A stretch of 64,000 nt of DNA from Maricaulis parjimensis (GTDB taxonomy: Bacteria; Pseudomonadota; Alphaproteobacteria; Caulobacterales; Maricaulaceae): NCBI RefSeq assembly GCF_016817355.1, contig NZ_JADOTT010000004.1, positions 1 to 64,000 of the forward strand. The letters run 5' to 3'. This document shows positions 25,715-34,547 of this stretch, one piece after another. The first letter of the stretch is position 1. Every line of letters starts with the position of its first letter. Under the pieces are notes generated by a model. The model saw only the letters and a program-made list of their open reading frames with translations. It made no database searches and was not told the DNA's origin. Position numbers and translations under genes: made by a program.

Positions 25715-27616
25715 TCAGGGCGTGCTCTTCAGCCGTTCGTCCGAGCGCACCATGACATTCTCGCCCGGCGCATCGCGCAGGGGTTTGAGATCGCCGGCAC
25801 CCGGCTCGCGGGCCGGGACATCCTCGCCCGCGCGCTGATAGAGCCAGTCGCGCCAATCCTCCCACCAGGATCCGGGGTGCTCGGTCGCATTCTTGACCCA
25901 GGTTTCAACCTTGGCCGGCAGCTTGTCATAGGTCCAATGCTGGTACTTCTTGGCGTCCGGGTGATTGATCACCCCGGCAATGTGACCGGAACCAGCCATC
26001 AGGAAGCGCACCGGCCCGCCGAACAGTTTGGCGGCACGGTAGACGGAGGGGTAGGGGGCGATGTGGTCCTCGCGTGAGGCCTGCATGTAAACCGGCGTCT
26101 TCACGCTGGACAGGTCGATCTTGTGACCATCCAGTTCCAGCTCGCCCTTTGCCAGCTTGTTCTTGTGATAGAGATTGTCGAGATACCACAGGTGCAGGGC
26201 CTTGGGCATGCGGGTCTGGTCAGCATTCCAGAACAGCAGGTCGAAAGCCTGCGGTTGGCGTCCGAGCAGGTAATTGTTGACGACGAAGGACCAGATCAGA
26301 TCGTTCGAGCGCAGCAGGTTGAACGTGTCCGCCATGGAGCGGCCATCGAGAATGCCGCCCTGGCTGTCCATGATCCGCTCGATCTCGCCAAGCCAGTATT
26401 CATCGACGAAGAGGCAGAGATCGCCGGCCTGCTCGAAATCGGTCTGGGCGGCAAAGAAGGTCGCCGAGGCGATCCGGTCTTCATGCCCGTCTGCCTTGAG
26501 CCAGGCCAGCGCCGTGGCGAGCAGGGTTCCACCCACGCAATAGCCCACGGCATTGACGCTCTTTTCGCCGGTCGCTGCTTCGATCGCATGCAGGGCGGCG
26601 AACAGGCCTTCATGCATGTAATCGGAGAAGGTCTTGTCCTTCAGCTCCGGCCCCGGATTGACCCAGGAAATCAGGAAGACCGTGAAACCCTGGCTGACCA
26701 GCCAGCGGATCATCGAATTATTCTCCCGCAGATCCATGATGTAGAATTTGTTGATCCAGGGCGGCGCGATCAGCAGCGGGCGCTTCTTCACCGTCTCGGT
26801 GCTCGGCGCGTACTGGATCAGCTCCATCACATCATTCTGGAACACCACCTTGCCCGGCGCGGTGGCGAGATCCTTGCCGACCTCGAACCCGTCCATATCA
26901 GTCTGGGTAAGGGCGAGCCGGCCATGGCCGGCTTCCAGGTCCTTGAGTAGATTCTGCAGGCCGCGAGTGAGATTCTCGCCCTTGGATTTCCAGGTTTCGC
27001 GCAGGACTTCCGGATTGGTCAGGGCGAAATTCGTCGGCGAGAGCGCGTCCGTCATCTGCTTGGTGAGGAATTCCACCTTGCGGCGCGTGCGCTCGTCCAC
27101 GCCGGGCACGGACTGGACCAGGCCGAGCATGAAATGCTGGTTGAGCAGATAGGATTGCTTGATCGCCGAGAAGAGTGGATTGGCGCTCCAATCCTCGTCA
27201 CGCCAGCGCTTGTCACCTTTTTCCGGCTCGATCACCGGATCGGCTTCACCGGCCATCACCCGCTTGGTCGTGTTGGACCAGAGATCGATATAGCCCTTCA
27301 TCAGATCGGCTTGGGCCCGCATCATCAATTCGGGCTGGTTGGCGATCTTCGCCCAGACCTCATTGAATTCCGGAGCGGCGTGGAACGGGTCGGCATTGGG
27401 CAGGACAGGGTCACCTTCCAGCGCCTTCTGCATGACATCGCTCATCAATTCCTGCGACATCAGGGAGGCTTGCATGAGATTGCGGGACATGTGGTCCAGC
27501 GTTTCCATCTCCGCGTCGGAGAAGGCGGACCAGGCGTCCTGTGCGGATGAAGCCTTGTCCTGCGTCTTTCCGGTATTGCTGCGTGTCTTGGTGTCGGTAT
27601 CGGACGGGCTCGCCAT
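25715..27616 (-). CDS. phaC: Class I poly(3-hydroxyalkanoate) synthase
   Basis: 633 residues, typical of class I. The N-terminal regulatory domain (about 1-230) precedes the alpha/beta-hydrolase core. The nucleophile is Cys360 in the lipase-like box GYCVGG. The catalytic Asp lies in ASREDHIAP and the His in AGSGHIAGVINHP. It polymerises (R)-3-hydroxyacyl-CoA into cytoplasmic PHA granules. The start is ATG 27616. No phaA, phaB, phasin or phaR lies beside it. The 3-oxoacid CoA-transferase pair at 55.5 kb could link acetoacetate metabolism to the same pool. Confidence 0.96.
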   Translation of the reverse strand: MASPSDTDTKTRSNTGKTQDKASSAQDAWSAFSDAEMETLDHMSRNLMQASLMSQELMSDVMQKALEGDPVLPNADPFHAAPEFNEVWAKIANQPELMMRAQADLMKGYIDLWSNTTKRVMAGEADPVIEPEKGDKRWRDEDWSANPLFSAIKQSYLLNQHFMLGLVQSVPGVDERTRRKVEFLTKQMTDALSPTNFALTNPEVLRETWKSKGENLTRGLQNLLKDLEAGHGRLALTQTDMDGFEVGKDLATAPGKVVFQNDVMELIQYAPSTETVKKRPLLIAPPWINKFYIMDLRENNSMIRWLVSQGFTVFLISWVNPGPELKDKTFSDYMHEGLFAALHAIEAATGEKSVNAVGYCVGGTLLATALAWLKADGHEDRIASATFFAAQTDFEQAGDLCLFVDEYWLGEIERIMDSQGGILDGRSMADTFNLLRSNDLIWSFVVNNYLLGRQPQAFDLLFWNADQTRMPKALHLWYLDNLYHKNKLAKGELELDGHKIDLSSVKTPVYMQASREDHIAPYPSVYRAAKLFGGPVRFLMAGSGHIAGVINHPDAKKYQHWTYDKLPAKVETWVKNATEHPGSWWEDWRDWLYQRAGEDVPAREPGAGDLKPLRDAPGENVMVRSDERLKSTP

Positions 27617-27699
27617 GGCGAATCCTTGTTCTTCGCGGGTGACTCAGGCAGGCAACAGCGTATAGAAAGCGCAACGCGCGTCCAGCGCGAGGAGTCGCC

Positions 27700-28038
27700 A
27701 TGCATCGCTTTGTCACGCTTGTGATCCTGTCCGGACTGATGACCGGCTGCGCCGCTTCCGGCCTCGTGGCCGATGAAGCCGACCGGCCTGACTGGGTTCA
27801 AGACCGTCTGGCGGACGGGGATAGACGGGATGCGCCCACGGTGGTACCGGTAACATCGCTTTCACCAGAGGAAGCCCATGCGCTGGACCGGGAAGCCCTG
27901 CGACTGATCCAGGCGCGTGAGCAGCTGGATGAAGAGGCCAACCGCCTGATCCGGGAGCCGGGTCAGTCCAGCGCCGATGAATTCGTCAATGAGGGGCAGG
28001 CCCGCACCACGCCCCCGCAGGACGAGACAGGACATTGA
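27700..28038 (+). CDS. Small hypothetical lipoprotein
   Basis: 112 residues from ATG 27700, with GAGGAG upstream. The lipobox is LMTGC (Cys17). The mature region has one predicted helix (SPEEAHALDREALRLIQAREQLDEEAN) and disordered ends. No family was recognised. The helix-rich acidic form recalls small envelope lipoproteins. It precedes glpX by 48 nt on the same strand. Confidence 0.65.
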   Translation: MHRFVTLVILSGLMTGCAASGLVADEADRPDWVQDRLADGDRRDAPTVVPVTSLSPEEAHALDREALRLIQAREQLDEEANRLIREPGQSSADEFVNEGQARTTPPQDETGH

Positions 28039-28086
28039 TCAAGACGGACCTGTCCCGGGGGGACCGGTCACTACCGGAGACATGAG

Positions 28087-29040
28087 ATGAGCGATACGAA
28101 TGCCTTAAGCAGCCTGGCCTTTGCGGCTGTCCGCGCGGCCGAAGCTGCGGCTGTGGCCGCGTCCGACTGGATCGGCAAGGGCGAGAAGGAATTGGCTGAC
28201 CAGGCCGCCGTGGACGCGCTGCGTACCGGTCTGAATGCCATGCCCATGCAGGGCCGTATCGTGATCGGCGAGGGTGAGCGCGACGAAGCCCCCATGCTCT
28301 ATATTGGCGAGGAAGTCGGCACCGGCGAAGGTCCGGAAATCGACATTGCGCTGGATCCGCTGGAAGGCACCTCGCTGACCGCCAAGGGTCAGGCCAATGC
28401 CCTGGCCGTGGTCTCCTTCGCCCTGCGCGGCGGCCTGCTGCACGCGCCGGATACCTATATGGACAAGATCGCGGTGGGCCCCGGCCTGCCGGCCGGTGTC
28501 ATCGATCTCGATGCCAGCCCGGAAGAGAATGTGAAGAACCTGGCCAAGGCCAAGGGCGTCGACGTGTCGGAAATCACGGTCTGCGTGCTCGAGCGCGAGC
28601 GTCACCAGCCGATCATTGATGGCGTAAAGGCGGTCGGTGGCCGTGTCCGCCTGATCCCCGACGGCGATGTCGCCGGTGCCATGGGCGCGGCCGGTCTGGG
28701 TGTCGGTGTCGACATGTATATCGGCCAGGGCGGTGCGCCCGAGGGCGTGCTGGCGGCTTCGGCCCTGCGCTGTATCGGTGGTCAGATGCAGGCCCGCCTC
28801 GTTTTCCGCAATGAAGACGAAAAAGCCCGCGCCACCCGCGTCGGTGTGACCGATTTCAATCGCAAATATGATCTGTCCGAGCTGGCTGCCAGCCATTGCC
28901 TCTTTGTGGCAGCGGGTGTCACCGATGGTGACCTCGTGGACGGCGTCACCAAATCCGGTGGTCTGGTCAATACGCATACGCTTCTGCTCGACTCAGCGGA
29001 TTATTCCGTGCGCCGCATCCGGACCGCCCGTCCGGCCTGA
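28087..29040 (+). CDS. glpX: Class II fructose-1,6-bisphosphatase
   Basis: 317 residues, the expected length for GlpX. The metal and phosphate motifs include GRIVIGEGERDEAPMLYIGE and DPLEGTSLTAKGQANALAVV. It hydrolyses fructose 1,6-bisphosphate to fructose 6-phosphate in gluconeogenesis with Mn2+. The start is ATG 28087 with GGAGACATG upstream. recJ follows after 17 nt, so the two are likely co-transcribed. Confidence 0.95.
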   Translation: MSDTNALSSLAFAAVRAAEAAAVAASDWIGKGEKELADQAAVDALRTGLNAMPMQGRIVIGEGERDEAPMLYIGEEVGTGEGPEIDIALDPLEGTSLTAKGQANALAVVSFALRGGLLHAPDTYMDKIAVGPGLPAGVIDLDASPEENVKNLAKAKGVDVSEITVCVLERERHQPIIDGVKAVGGRVRLIPDGDVAGAMGAAGLGVGVDMYIGQGGAPEGVLAASALRCIGGQMQARLVFRNEDEKARATRVGVTDFNRKYDLSELAASHCLFVAAGVTDGDLVDGVTKSGGLVNTHTLLLDSADYSVRRIRTARPA

Positions 29041-29057
29041 GTTGATGCCGAGGGGAT

Positions 29058-30908
29058 ATGACGACCACGACGAGCGATGATGTCCTGGACGTGACAGCGG
29101 CCCCTGCGGCCGCTGTTGCCCCTCCGGCGGCCGAGGCCCTTCTGGGCGTGGAAACCTCGCTGTGCGGGCGCAAATGGTGCCTGCGCGAGGCCGATGAAAG
29201 CGCCGCCACGATCATTGCCCGGCAAATGCAGATTCCCGACGCCCTGGCCCGCGTGATCGCGGGGCGGGGCATTGCGCCAGAAAACGCCCAGGCCTTCCTG
29301 ACCCCGCGTCTGCGTGACAGCTTCCCCGACCCGTCCAGCTTGGCCGATATGGATCTGGCGGCGGCCACGATATGGGATGCGCTGGAATCCGGGCGCCGCA
29401 TGGCCCTGTTCGCCGATTATGATGTCGATGGCGCCACCTCCGCAGCCCAGCTCTGGCGGTGGCTGCAGCATTTCGGTCATGAGGCGGAGATCTATATCCC
29501 CGACCGTATCGAAGAGGGCTATGGCCCCTCGGCGGCGGCGTTTGAAACCTTGCGCGAACGCGGTGCCGAGCTGGTTGTCACGCTCGATTGCGGTGCCGCC
29601 GCCCATGAAGCCCTCAAGCATGGCGCCGGGATCGGGCTGGATATTGTGGTGATCGACCATCACCTGATGGATCATGATTTCCCGCCCGCCGCCGCCCTGG
29701 TCAATCCGAACCGGCCTGATGACACATCCGGCTGCGGTCATCTCGCCGCGGCGGGCGTGACTTTCGTCCTGCTGGCGGCCCTCAATCGCGAAGGCCGCCG
29801 CCGCGGCAAGATCACGCCGGACAATGAGCCGGACCTTCTGCAATGGATCGACCTGGCCGCTCTGGGCACGGTGTGCGATGTCGTGGCCCTGACCGGTATC
29901 AATCGCGCCTTGGTGGCCCAGGGACTGCGTGTGATGGGCCAATGGCAGCAAACCGGCCTGAAGGCCCTGGCCGACGTGTCCAGCGTCGAGGGCGAGGCCT
30001 CCACCTATCATGCCGGTTTCCTGCTCGGCCCCCGGATCAATGCCGGCGGCCGGGTAGGCCGGTCCGATCTGGGCGCGCGCCTGCTGACGACCGAAGATAC
30101 TGCACTGGCCGAAAGACTGGCCCGGGAACTGGATTCCCTCAACGCAGAACGCCGCGCGATAGAGCAGGACGTGCAGGAGGCGGCTCTGGCGCAGCTGGAG
30201 CGTCAGGGCAGCGACCGGGCGGTTCTGGTCGCCTCGGGTGAAGACTGGCATCCCGGCGTGATCGGCGTCGTGGCAGGCCGGCTGAAAGAGAAGTTCTCCA
30301 AACCCGTCATCATCATCGGCCTCGATCGCAAGACCGGCAAGGGTACCGGCAAAGGCTCCGGACGCTCCGTACCCGGCGTCAATCTGGGCGGTGCGATTTC
30401 AGCGGCCCGCGAAGCCGGCTTGCTGATCGCCGGCGGCGGACATGCCATGGCGGGCGGGCTTACCGTGGAGGCTGACCGCATCAATGAGCTGGTCGCCTTC
30501 CTGGATGAGCGCCTGGCGCCGGAACTGGCTGCGGCGGGGGATGCCATGGCCCTGCAGCTGGACGGCGTGCTGAGCGCCGCTGGCGTGACCGTGGAGCTGG
30601 CTGAGCTTCTGTCCCGGGCCGAACCCTATGGCCAGGCCAATCCGGAGCCCCGCTTCGTCCTGCCGCGCATGCGGGTAGGGTTCGCCAAACGGGTCGGCAA
30701 GGATCATGTTCGCTTCACGCTCAAGGACATGGCCGGAACACCGGTCCAGGGCATTGCCTTTCGCTGTGCCGATGAGCCCATGGGTGAAGCACTGCTGAAA
30801 GCGGGCGAGGGGCTCTTCCATGCCTCCGGCCGCATAAAACTTGATACCTGGCAGGGGCGCCGGAGGGTGCAACTGCAATTGGATGACCTGGCCACTGCAC
30901 AAGAGTGA
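29058..30908 (+). CDS. recJ: Single-stranded-DNA-specific exonuclease RecJ
   Basis: 616 residues. The DHH-phosphoesterase motifs are in order: ADYDVDGATSAAQL (motif I), TLDCGAA (motif II), VIDHHLMDHD (motif III, the DHH) and SGCGHLAAAG. The DHHA1 region contains AGGGHAMAGGLTVEA. It degrades single-stranded DNA 5' to 3' in recombination and repair. It has an Ala/Pro-rich N-terminal extension of about 30 residues. It lies downstream of glpX and 66 nt before tRNA-Glu. Confidence 0.95.
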   Translation: MTTTTSDDVLDVTAAPAAAVAPPAAEALLGVETSLCGRKWCLREADESAATIIARQMQIPDALARVIAGRGIAPENAQAFLTPRLRDSFPDPSSLADMDLAAATIWDALESGRRMALFADYDVDGATSAAQLWRWLQHFGHEAEIYIPDRIEEGYGPSAAAFETLRERGAELVVTLDCGAAAHEALKHGAGIGLDIVVIDHHLMDHDFPPAAALVNPNRPDDTSGCGHLAAAGVTFVLLAALNREGRRRGKITPDNEPDLLQWIDLAALGTVCDVVALTGINRALVAQGLRVMGQWQQTGLKALADVSSVEGEASTYHAGFLLGPRINAGGRVGRSDLGARLLTTEDTALAERLARELDSLNAERRAIEQDVQEAALAQLERQGSDRAVLVASGEDWHPGVIGVVAGRLKEKFSKPVIIIGLDRKTGKGTGKGSGRSVPGVNLGGAISAAREAGLLIAGGGHAMAGGLTVEADRINELVAFLDERLAPELAAAGDAMALQLDGVLSAAGVTVELAELLSRAEPYGQANPEPRFVLPRMRVGFAKRVGKDHVRFTLKDMAGTPVQGIAFRCADEPMGEALLKAGEGLFHASGRIKLDTWQGRRRVQLQLDDLATAQE

Positions 30909-30974
30909 CGTTTTTCCGAAATTCCTGCTTGCCAGCCGTCTCGAGCTTTCTTATACGACGGCCCTCATCGCCGC

Positions 30975-31049
30975 GGGCCCTTCGTCTATCGGTTAGGACG
31001 CCAGGTTTTCAACCTGGAAAGAGGGGTTCGATTCCCCTAGGGCCTGCCA
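30975..31049 (+). tRNA. tRNA-Glu (anticodon TTC)
   Basis: A complete cloverleaf with encoded CCA. The acceptor arm GGGCCCT pairs with AGGGCCT (first pair G-U). The anticodon stem CCAGG/CCTGG encloses TTTTCAA with anticodon TTC. The T-arm is GAGGGGTTCGATTCCCC-like. The discriminator is G. Confidence 0.97.
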
Positions 31050-31129
31050 GCGGTGCTTGAACTCCCAACATCAATATTCCTTGTTCGGAACAGCAATTGC
31101 TGTTTTCCTCGCTGGGCTTGCTAGCTTGG

Positions 31130-31564
31130 ATGGGGTGCGGTTTGAACCCGTATGCGCGGTTTCTCGAAATAGCTCTGAAGACGCTCCTGGGACTTCAATT
31201 CCTGTTCGGCATTTTCGTGCTGACCAGTCTGATCCTCGACACGCTCGATCCGCAGAACACCATGCTCGGCCTGCCCACGGCCCAGGCTCTCCAACTGGAG
31301 CCGGACTGGCTCCGTTTCGCGATTGCAGGTCGGGAAGCCAGCATTGCGGTGACCGTTGGTCTGGTTTTCCTGACCGGGTATCGCATGGCGCCTCTGGTCA
31401 GTTTCGGGATCGCCTTCGTGCTGCGCGTGGCCATGTGGTTCGAATTCACGGGTAATCCCATTTACGAGGGGTTTTCACCGGACTGGATTTTCTTCCTGGT
31501 CGATGCGCTTGTGCTATCGCTGTTGCTGCGCCGCTGGCTGCTTGATCAGAAACTGGTCAGCTAG
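31130..31564 (+). CDS. Hypothetical membrane protein
   Basis: 144 residues from ATG 31130; a TTG at 31097 would add 11 hydrophobic residues, and neither has a clear ribosome site. Three or four membrane segments are visible: about residues 14-36, 69-84, 90-103 and 118-133. The pattern LNPYARFLEIALKTLLGLQFLFG recalls small DoxX-like proteins, but no family can be asserted. It lies just after tRNA-Glu. Confidence 0.55.
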   Translation: MGCGLNPYARFLEIALKTLLGLQFLFGIFVLTSLILDTLDPQNTMLGLPTAQALQLEPDWLRFAIAGREASIAVTVGLVFLTGYRMAPLVSFGIAFVLRVAMWFEFTGNPIYEGFSPDWIFFLVDALVLSLLLRRWLLDQKLVS

Positions 31565-31665
31565 ACGCGCCTGGATGCTGCAGATTTGCGATTGCAGGCG
31601 TGGCAGGCTATAGGCGCTCTCCGCCCGGCGAAGCTTGGGCAAGCAAGGTTCAGGAGTGCACGGGC

Positions 31666-32169
31666 ATGGCCCATCTTTCCACCAAATCCTATGGCAATGA
31701 GCGTGGCCTGACCTGTTGTTCGCGCCAGTGGGCGGCGGACAGTCATTGCAATCTCCTGCATGGCTATTCCTTCGGCTTCCATTTCGTGTTCGCGGCGGAA
31801 CAGTTGGACAAGCGGGGCTGGGTTCTGGATTTCGGCAAGGGCGGTTTCGGCCTGATCAAGGCTTGGCTGCACGAAATGTTCGATCACACCCTGCTGGTCG
31901 CTGAAGATGATCCGGAGCGGCCTACGCTGGAAGCGCTGGGCGCGAAGGGGCTGGCCGATGTCCGCATCGTCCCGGGTACGAGTTGTGAACGCATGGCGGA
32001 ATTGGCCTTCAACAAGGCTGATGAGATTGTCCGTCAGGCGACGCAGGGACGATGCTGGGTGGAATCCGTGGAATGTTCGGAACATGGGTCCAACAGCGCG
32101 ATCTACCGCTCCAGCGAGGCCGTGGAGCGCGCCGCGGAGAGCGATCGACTCAGAGCGCAGCTCGATTGA
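31666..32169 (+). CDS. Divergent 6-carboxytetrahydropterin synthase (QueD/PTPS)-like protein
   Basis: 167 residues from ATG 31666, with GGAG 10 nt upstream. The T-fold motifs are recognisable: catalytic Cys28 and His32 in SHCNLLHGYSF, VLDFGKGGFGLIK, FDHTLL (Asp73-His74), PTLEALG and the substrate Glu in VECSEHGSNSAIY. However, the second zinc His of the usual HGH is Tyr34, and the early zinc His is not at its normal place (His27 is near). It may be a subfamily with altered metal binding. No other queuosine or folate genes are adjacent. Confidence 0.75.
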   Translation: MAHLSTKSYGNERGLTCCSRQWAADSHCNLLHGYSFGFHFVFAAEQLDKRGWVLDFGKGGFGLIKAWLHEMFDHTLLVAEDDPERPTLEALGAKGLADVRIVPGTSCERMAELAFNKADEIVRQATQGRCWVESVECSEHGSNSAIYRSSEAVERAAESDRLRAQLD

Positions 32170-32504
32170 TCCGTCTGCTGGCCGGTTTTTTGAATTTTGA
32201 TCGCTGAAACCGACACGCTCTGCGCGCATTACGGCAGCCTTACCGTTAAGTGAACACCGGTCACTCGCTTATTTTTCGCGTATCAGGCGAAAATTTTCAC
32301 TTTTAATTAACTATGAATAATCTCATCAGGTAGCGGATGACAATTGTATGAACCCCAACATATTGTGGGTTTTCCTTTGAGAATGGCTCTCAACACCTAG
32401 ATTTCGAAGTCTTTCTAAGCAACTAATTGGTGGAATCGGCTTCTCTCGGTTTTGATATTTGGCTATAAAAACTTCTCTTGAGGGTTGTCTAAGCGAGTGA
32501 AGTT
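32170..32504. other. AT-rich leader and intergenic region before the cold-shock gene
   Basis: 335 bp, clearly more AT-rich than its surroundings. It contains a terminator-like hairpin at 32273-32293, TTAA-rich stretches near 32301-32310, a GGGTT/AACCC stem near 32351-32371, and TATAAAAA at 32464. Long structured leaders are common for cold-shock mRNAs. No gene was seen. Confidence 0.6.
32273..32300 (+). terminator. Possible terminator of the QueD-like gene
   Basis: TTTTCGC-gtatcag-GCGAAAA forms a 7-bp stem, followed by TTTTCACTTTT. It is weak in GC but has a T-rich tail. Confidence 0.45.
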
Positions 32505-33029
32505 ATGGTTCTGGCTCACGAGGTTTTTGAAGACACTGAAGTTCTTCAATTGGAGGGCCGCGTTAAATGGTATGATCCTGCACGCGGCTACGGTTTCATC
32601 GACGCGGAGGACGGGCAGGGGGATATCCTGCTTCACGCCAGCTGTTTACGGCGGTTCGGACAGGGACCGGCGCTTCCCAACGCAAAAATCATCTGCAAGG
32701 CCGTCAATGGCGACAAGGGTCGCCAGGCCGTGGAACTTGTCGAGATGACGGGCGGGGACAGCGAGGCGGCCAGCCGTCCGCGGCGTTTTCATCCCTATGC
32801 TGTCTCCAATGCACCATTCAGTCAGGCCGTCGTGAAGTGGTTCGACCCGCTTCGGGGCTATGGCTTCGTGAATTGTGTCGAGATCGAAGGCGATGTCTTC
32901 CTCCATGCCGCCACACTGCGGCGTGCGGGCCTGGAAGATGTCCAGCCGGGCGATCCGCTGGAGGTTCGCTGCGTGGAGGGGCCCAAAGGGGCGCTCGCAG
33001 CGGAAATCAAACCGGTTTCGGCAGGCTGA
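32505..33029 (+). CDS. Two-domain cold-shock protein
   Basis: 174 residues with two cold-shock domains. CSD1 is about residues 16-83 (GRVKWYDPARGYGFIDAEDG, then GDILLHASCL). CSD2 is about 105-171 (VVKWFDPLRGYGFVNCVEIE, then GDVFLHAATL). The RNP1-like KWFxPxxGYGF and RNP2-like DxFLHA motifs are in both. Double-CSD proteins like this are typical of alphaproteobacteria; they bind single-stranded nucleic acid, with roles in cold or stationary phase. The start is ATG 32505 with GAGTGAAG upstream. A strong terminator follows. Confidence 0.9.
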   Translation: MVLAHEVFEDTEVLQLEGRVKWYDPARGYGFIDAEDGQGDILLHASCLRRFGQGPALPNAKIICKAVNGDKGRQAVELVEMTGGDSEAASRPRRFHPYAVSNAPFSQAVVKWFDPLRGYGFVNCVEIEGDVFLHAATLRRAGLEDVQPGDPLEVRCVEGPKGALAAEIKPVSAG

Positions 33030-33138
33030 TCGCGCCTGTCCTGTCCCGTTCCCTCCGGGACATCTTCAACGGCCGCGGCTGAGCCGCATGGCCGTTCGGC
33101 CCGGGTCGGATCGGCGACCTGGGGCCGGCCAAGCTGTA

Positions 33139-33172
33139 ACGGGTCTTTCCAACCGGAGAGACCCGTTTTTTT
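33139..33172 (+). terminator. Rho-independent terminator of the cold-shock gene
   Basis: ACGGGTCT (33139-33146) pairs with AGACCCGT (33159-33166), followed by seven T. Confidence 0.9.
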
Positions 33173-33281
33173 GTCCCGGCAGAAGCGGCGCAAACCCGCC
33201 CGGCCAGTCGTGCTGCACAAGGCGCATTCCGGTTGCGCGAAAGCATTGCACCGCCCGCAGGCTGGGGCTAGCTTCGCCGCC

Positions 33282-33836
33282 ATGCGTACTTTGATCCTTC
33301 CGCTTTTCATCCTGGGCCTGTCCCAGCCGGTCTGGGCCCAGACGGAGACGCCTGTCGATCCGACAGCGCAAGAAAGCCTTGTTGAATTCGGCGGTCCCGA
33401 ACCGGTCATTCTGGCATCCGGGGAGCAGCGCTTCACCGTGATGGCGGAGCTGGCGACCACGCAGGAGCAGATGCAGCGCGGCCTGATGTGGCGCGAAGAG
33501 GTTCCGGCCGGTACTGGCATGCTGTTCCACTACAACCCGCCGCAGCGCGCCTCCATGTGGATGGAGAACACGCTGGTCGATCTGGATCTGGTCTATATCG
33601 ATGAGGCCGGCACGATCGTGAAGATCATTGCTTATGCCCAGTCCGAATCGCGCCGCAGCCTGCCGGCCAATGCCAATGTGGCGGGCGTTCTGGAACTCGC
33701 GGCCGGTCAGGCCATCGAGCTGGGCCTGCGCCCCGGTGACACCGTCCAGCATGCCATTTTCGGCAATGTCGAAGCCGAAGCGGCTCCGGTCGCCGAAGAG
33801 CCCGCTGCAGAGGATGCATCTGAGGATACGCCTTAG
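33282..33836 (+). CDS. DUF192 family secreted protein
   Basis: 184 residues from ATG 33282. The signal peptide ends at VWAQ (about residue 20). The DUF192 signature is clear: ELATTQEQMQRGLMWREEVP, GMLFHYNPPQRASMWMENTL, VDLDLVYIDEAGTI, then NVAGVLELAAGQAIELGLRP. The family has a compact beta-barrel and no proven function. The C-terminus is Glu/Ala-rich. Longer upstream frames cross the terminator and are rejected. Confidence 0.9.
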   Translation: MRTLILPLFILGLSQPVWAQTETPVDPTAQESLVEFGGPEPVILASGEQRFTVMAELATTQEQMQRGLMWREEVPAGTGMLFHYNPPQRASMWMENTLVDLDLVYIDEAGTIVKIIAYAQSESRRSLPANANVAGVLELAAGQAIELGLRPGDTVQHAIFGNVEAEAAPVAEEPAAEDASEDTP

Positions 33837-33876
33837 GCTTGCCTAAAGACGGGCGCGCTTACATAAGGGCGCTGAA

Positions 33877-33953
<77 letters not shown>

Positions 33954-34008
33954 TTGCCAGGACGGGCCGAAACGGTCCACGACTGACGGGATTGAACGGG
34001 AGAGCCGC

Positions 34009-34314
34009 ATGTTTGCGAAAATCTATCGTCCGGCACGCAATGCCATGCAGTCCGGTCGCGGCAAGATGAAGAACTGGGTGCTGGAATTTTCGCCGGAAAT
34101 GGCTCGCAAGCCGGATCCGCTGATGGGCTGGACCTCCAGCTCCGACATGCGCAGCCAGATCAAGCTCAAGTTTGAAAGCCAGGAAGAGGCCGTGGCCTAT
34201 GCCAAGCGCCAAGGCATTCCCTTCCAGCTGGTCGAGCCACACGAGCCCAAGCGGTATGAAAAATCCTATGCCGACAATTTCTCGGCCGACCGCAAACAGC
34301 CCTGGTCGCACTAG
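34009..34314 (+). CDS. NADH dehydrogenase accessory subunit (NDUFS4/ETC complex I 18-kDa-like)
   Basis: 101 residues from ATG 34009, with GGGAGAG upstream. The sequence AKIYRPARNAMQSGRGKMKNW, then EFSPEMARKPDPLMGWTSS and FESQEEAVAYAKRQGIP, is the pattern of the mitochondrial NDUFS4 (AQDQ) subunit. This subunit is found in alphaproteobacterial complex I as an accessory protein near the NADH-binding module. As is usual in this group, it lies away from the nuo operon. It sits between two tRNA genes. Confidence 0.9.
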   Translation: MFAKIYRPARNAMQSGRGKMKNWVLEFSPEMARKPDPLMGWTSSSDMRSQIKLKFESQEEAVAYAKRQGIPFQLVEPHEPKRYEKSYADNFSADRKQPWSH

Positions 34315-34343
34315 GCTCGACAGTCTTCCGCCACACGGCATCC

Positions 34344-34420
34344 GCCTCCGTAGCTCAACCGGATAGAGCGCCCGCCTTCTAAGCGGATGGTTGCAGGTTC
34401 GAGTCCTGCCGGGGGCGCCA
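34344..34420 (+). tRNA. tRNA-Arg (anticodon TCT)
   Basis: The acceptor GCCTCCG pairs with CGGGGGC (one G-U pair), with discriminator G and encoded CCA. The anticodon loop CTTCTAA gives TCT (reads AGA). The outermost anticodon-stem pair is C-A. Confidence 0.95.
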
Positions 34421-34547
34421 TTTCCCGATCTCACGGCAATTCGCTTCGCTCACGCCTCCGATGGGGCGGCGCATCAGGCGCCGGCGCGCGGTCGCGCTTG
34501 CGCGCCTTTTGGCGCGGGTATGATGACGCGCCAAAGCGTACAGCGCC

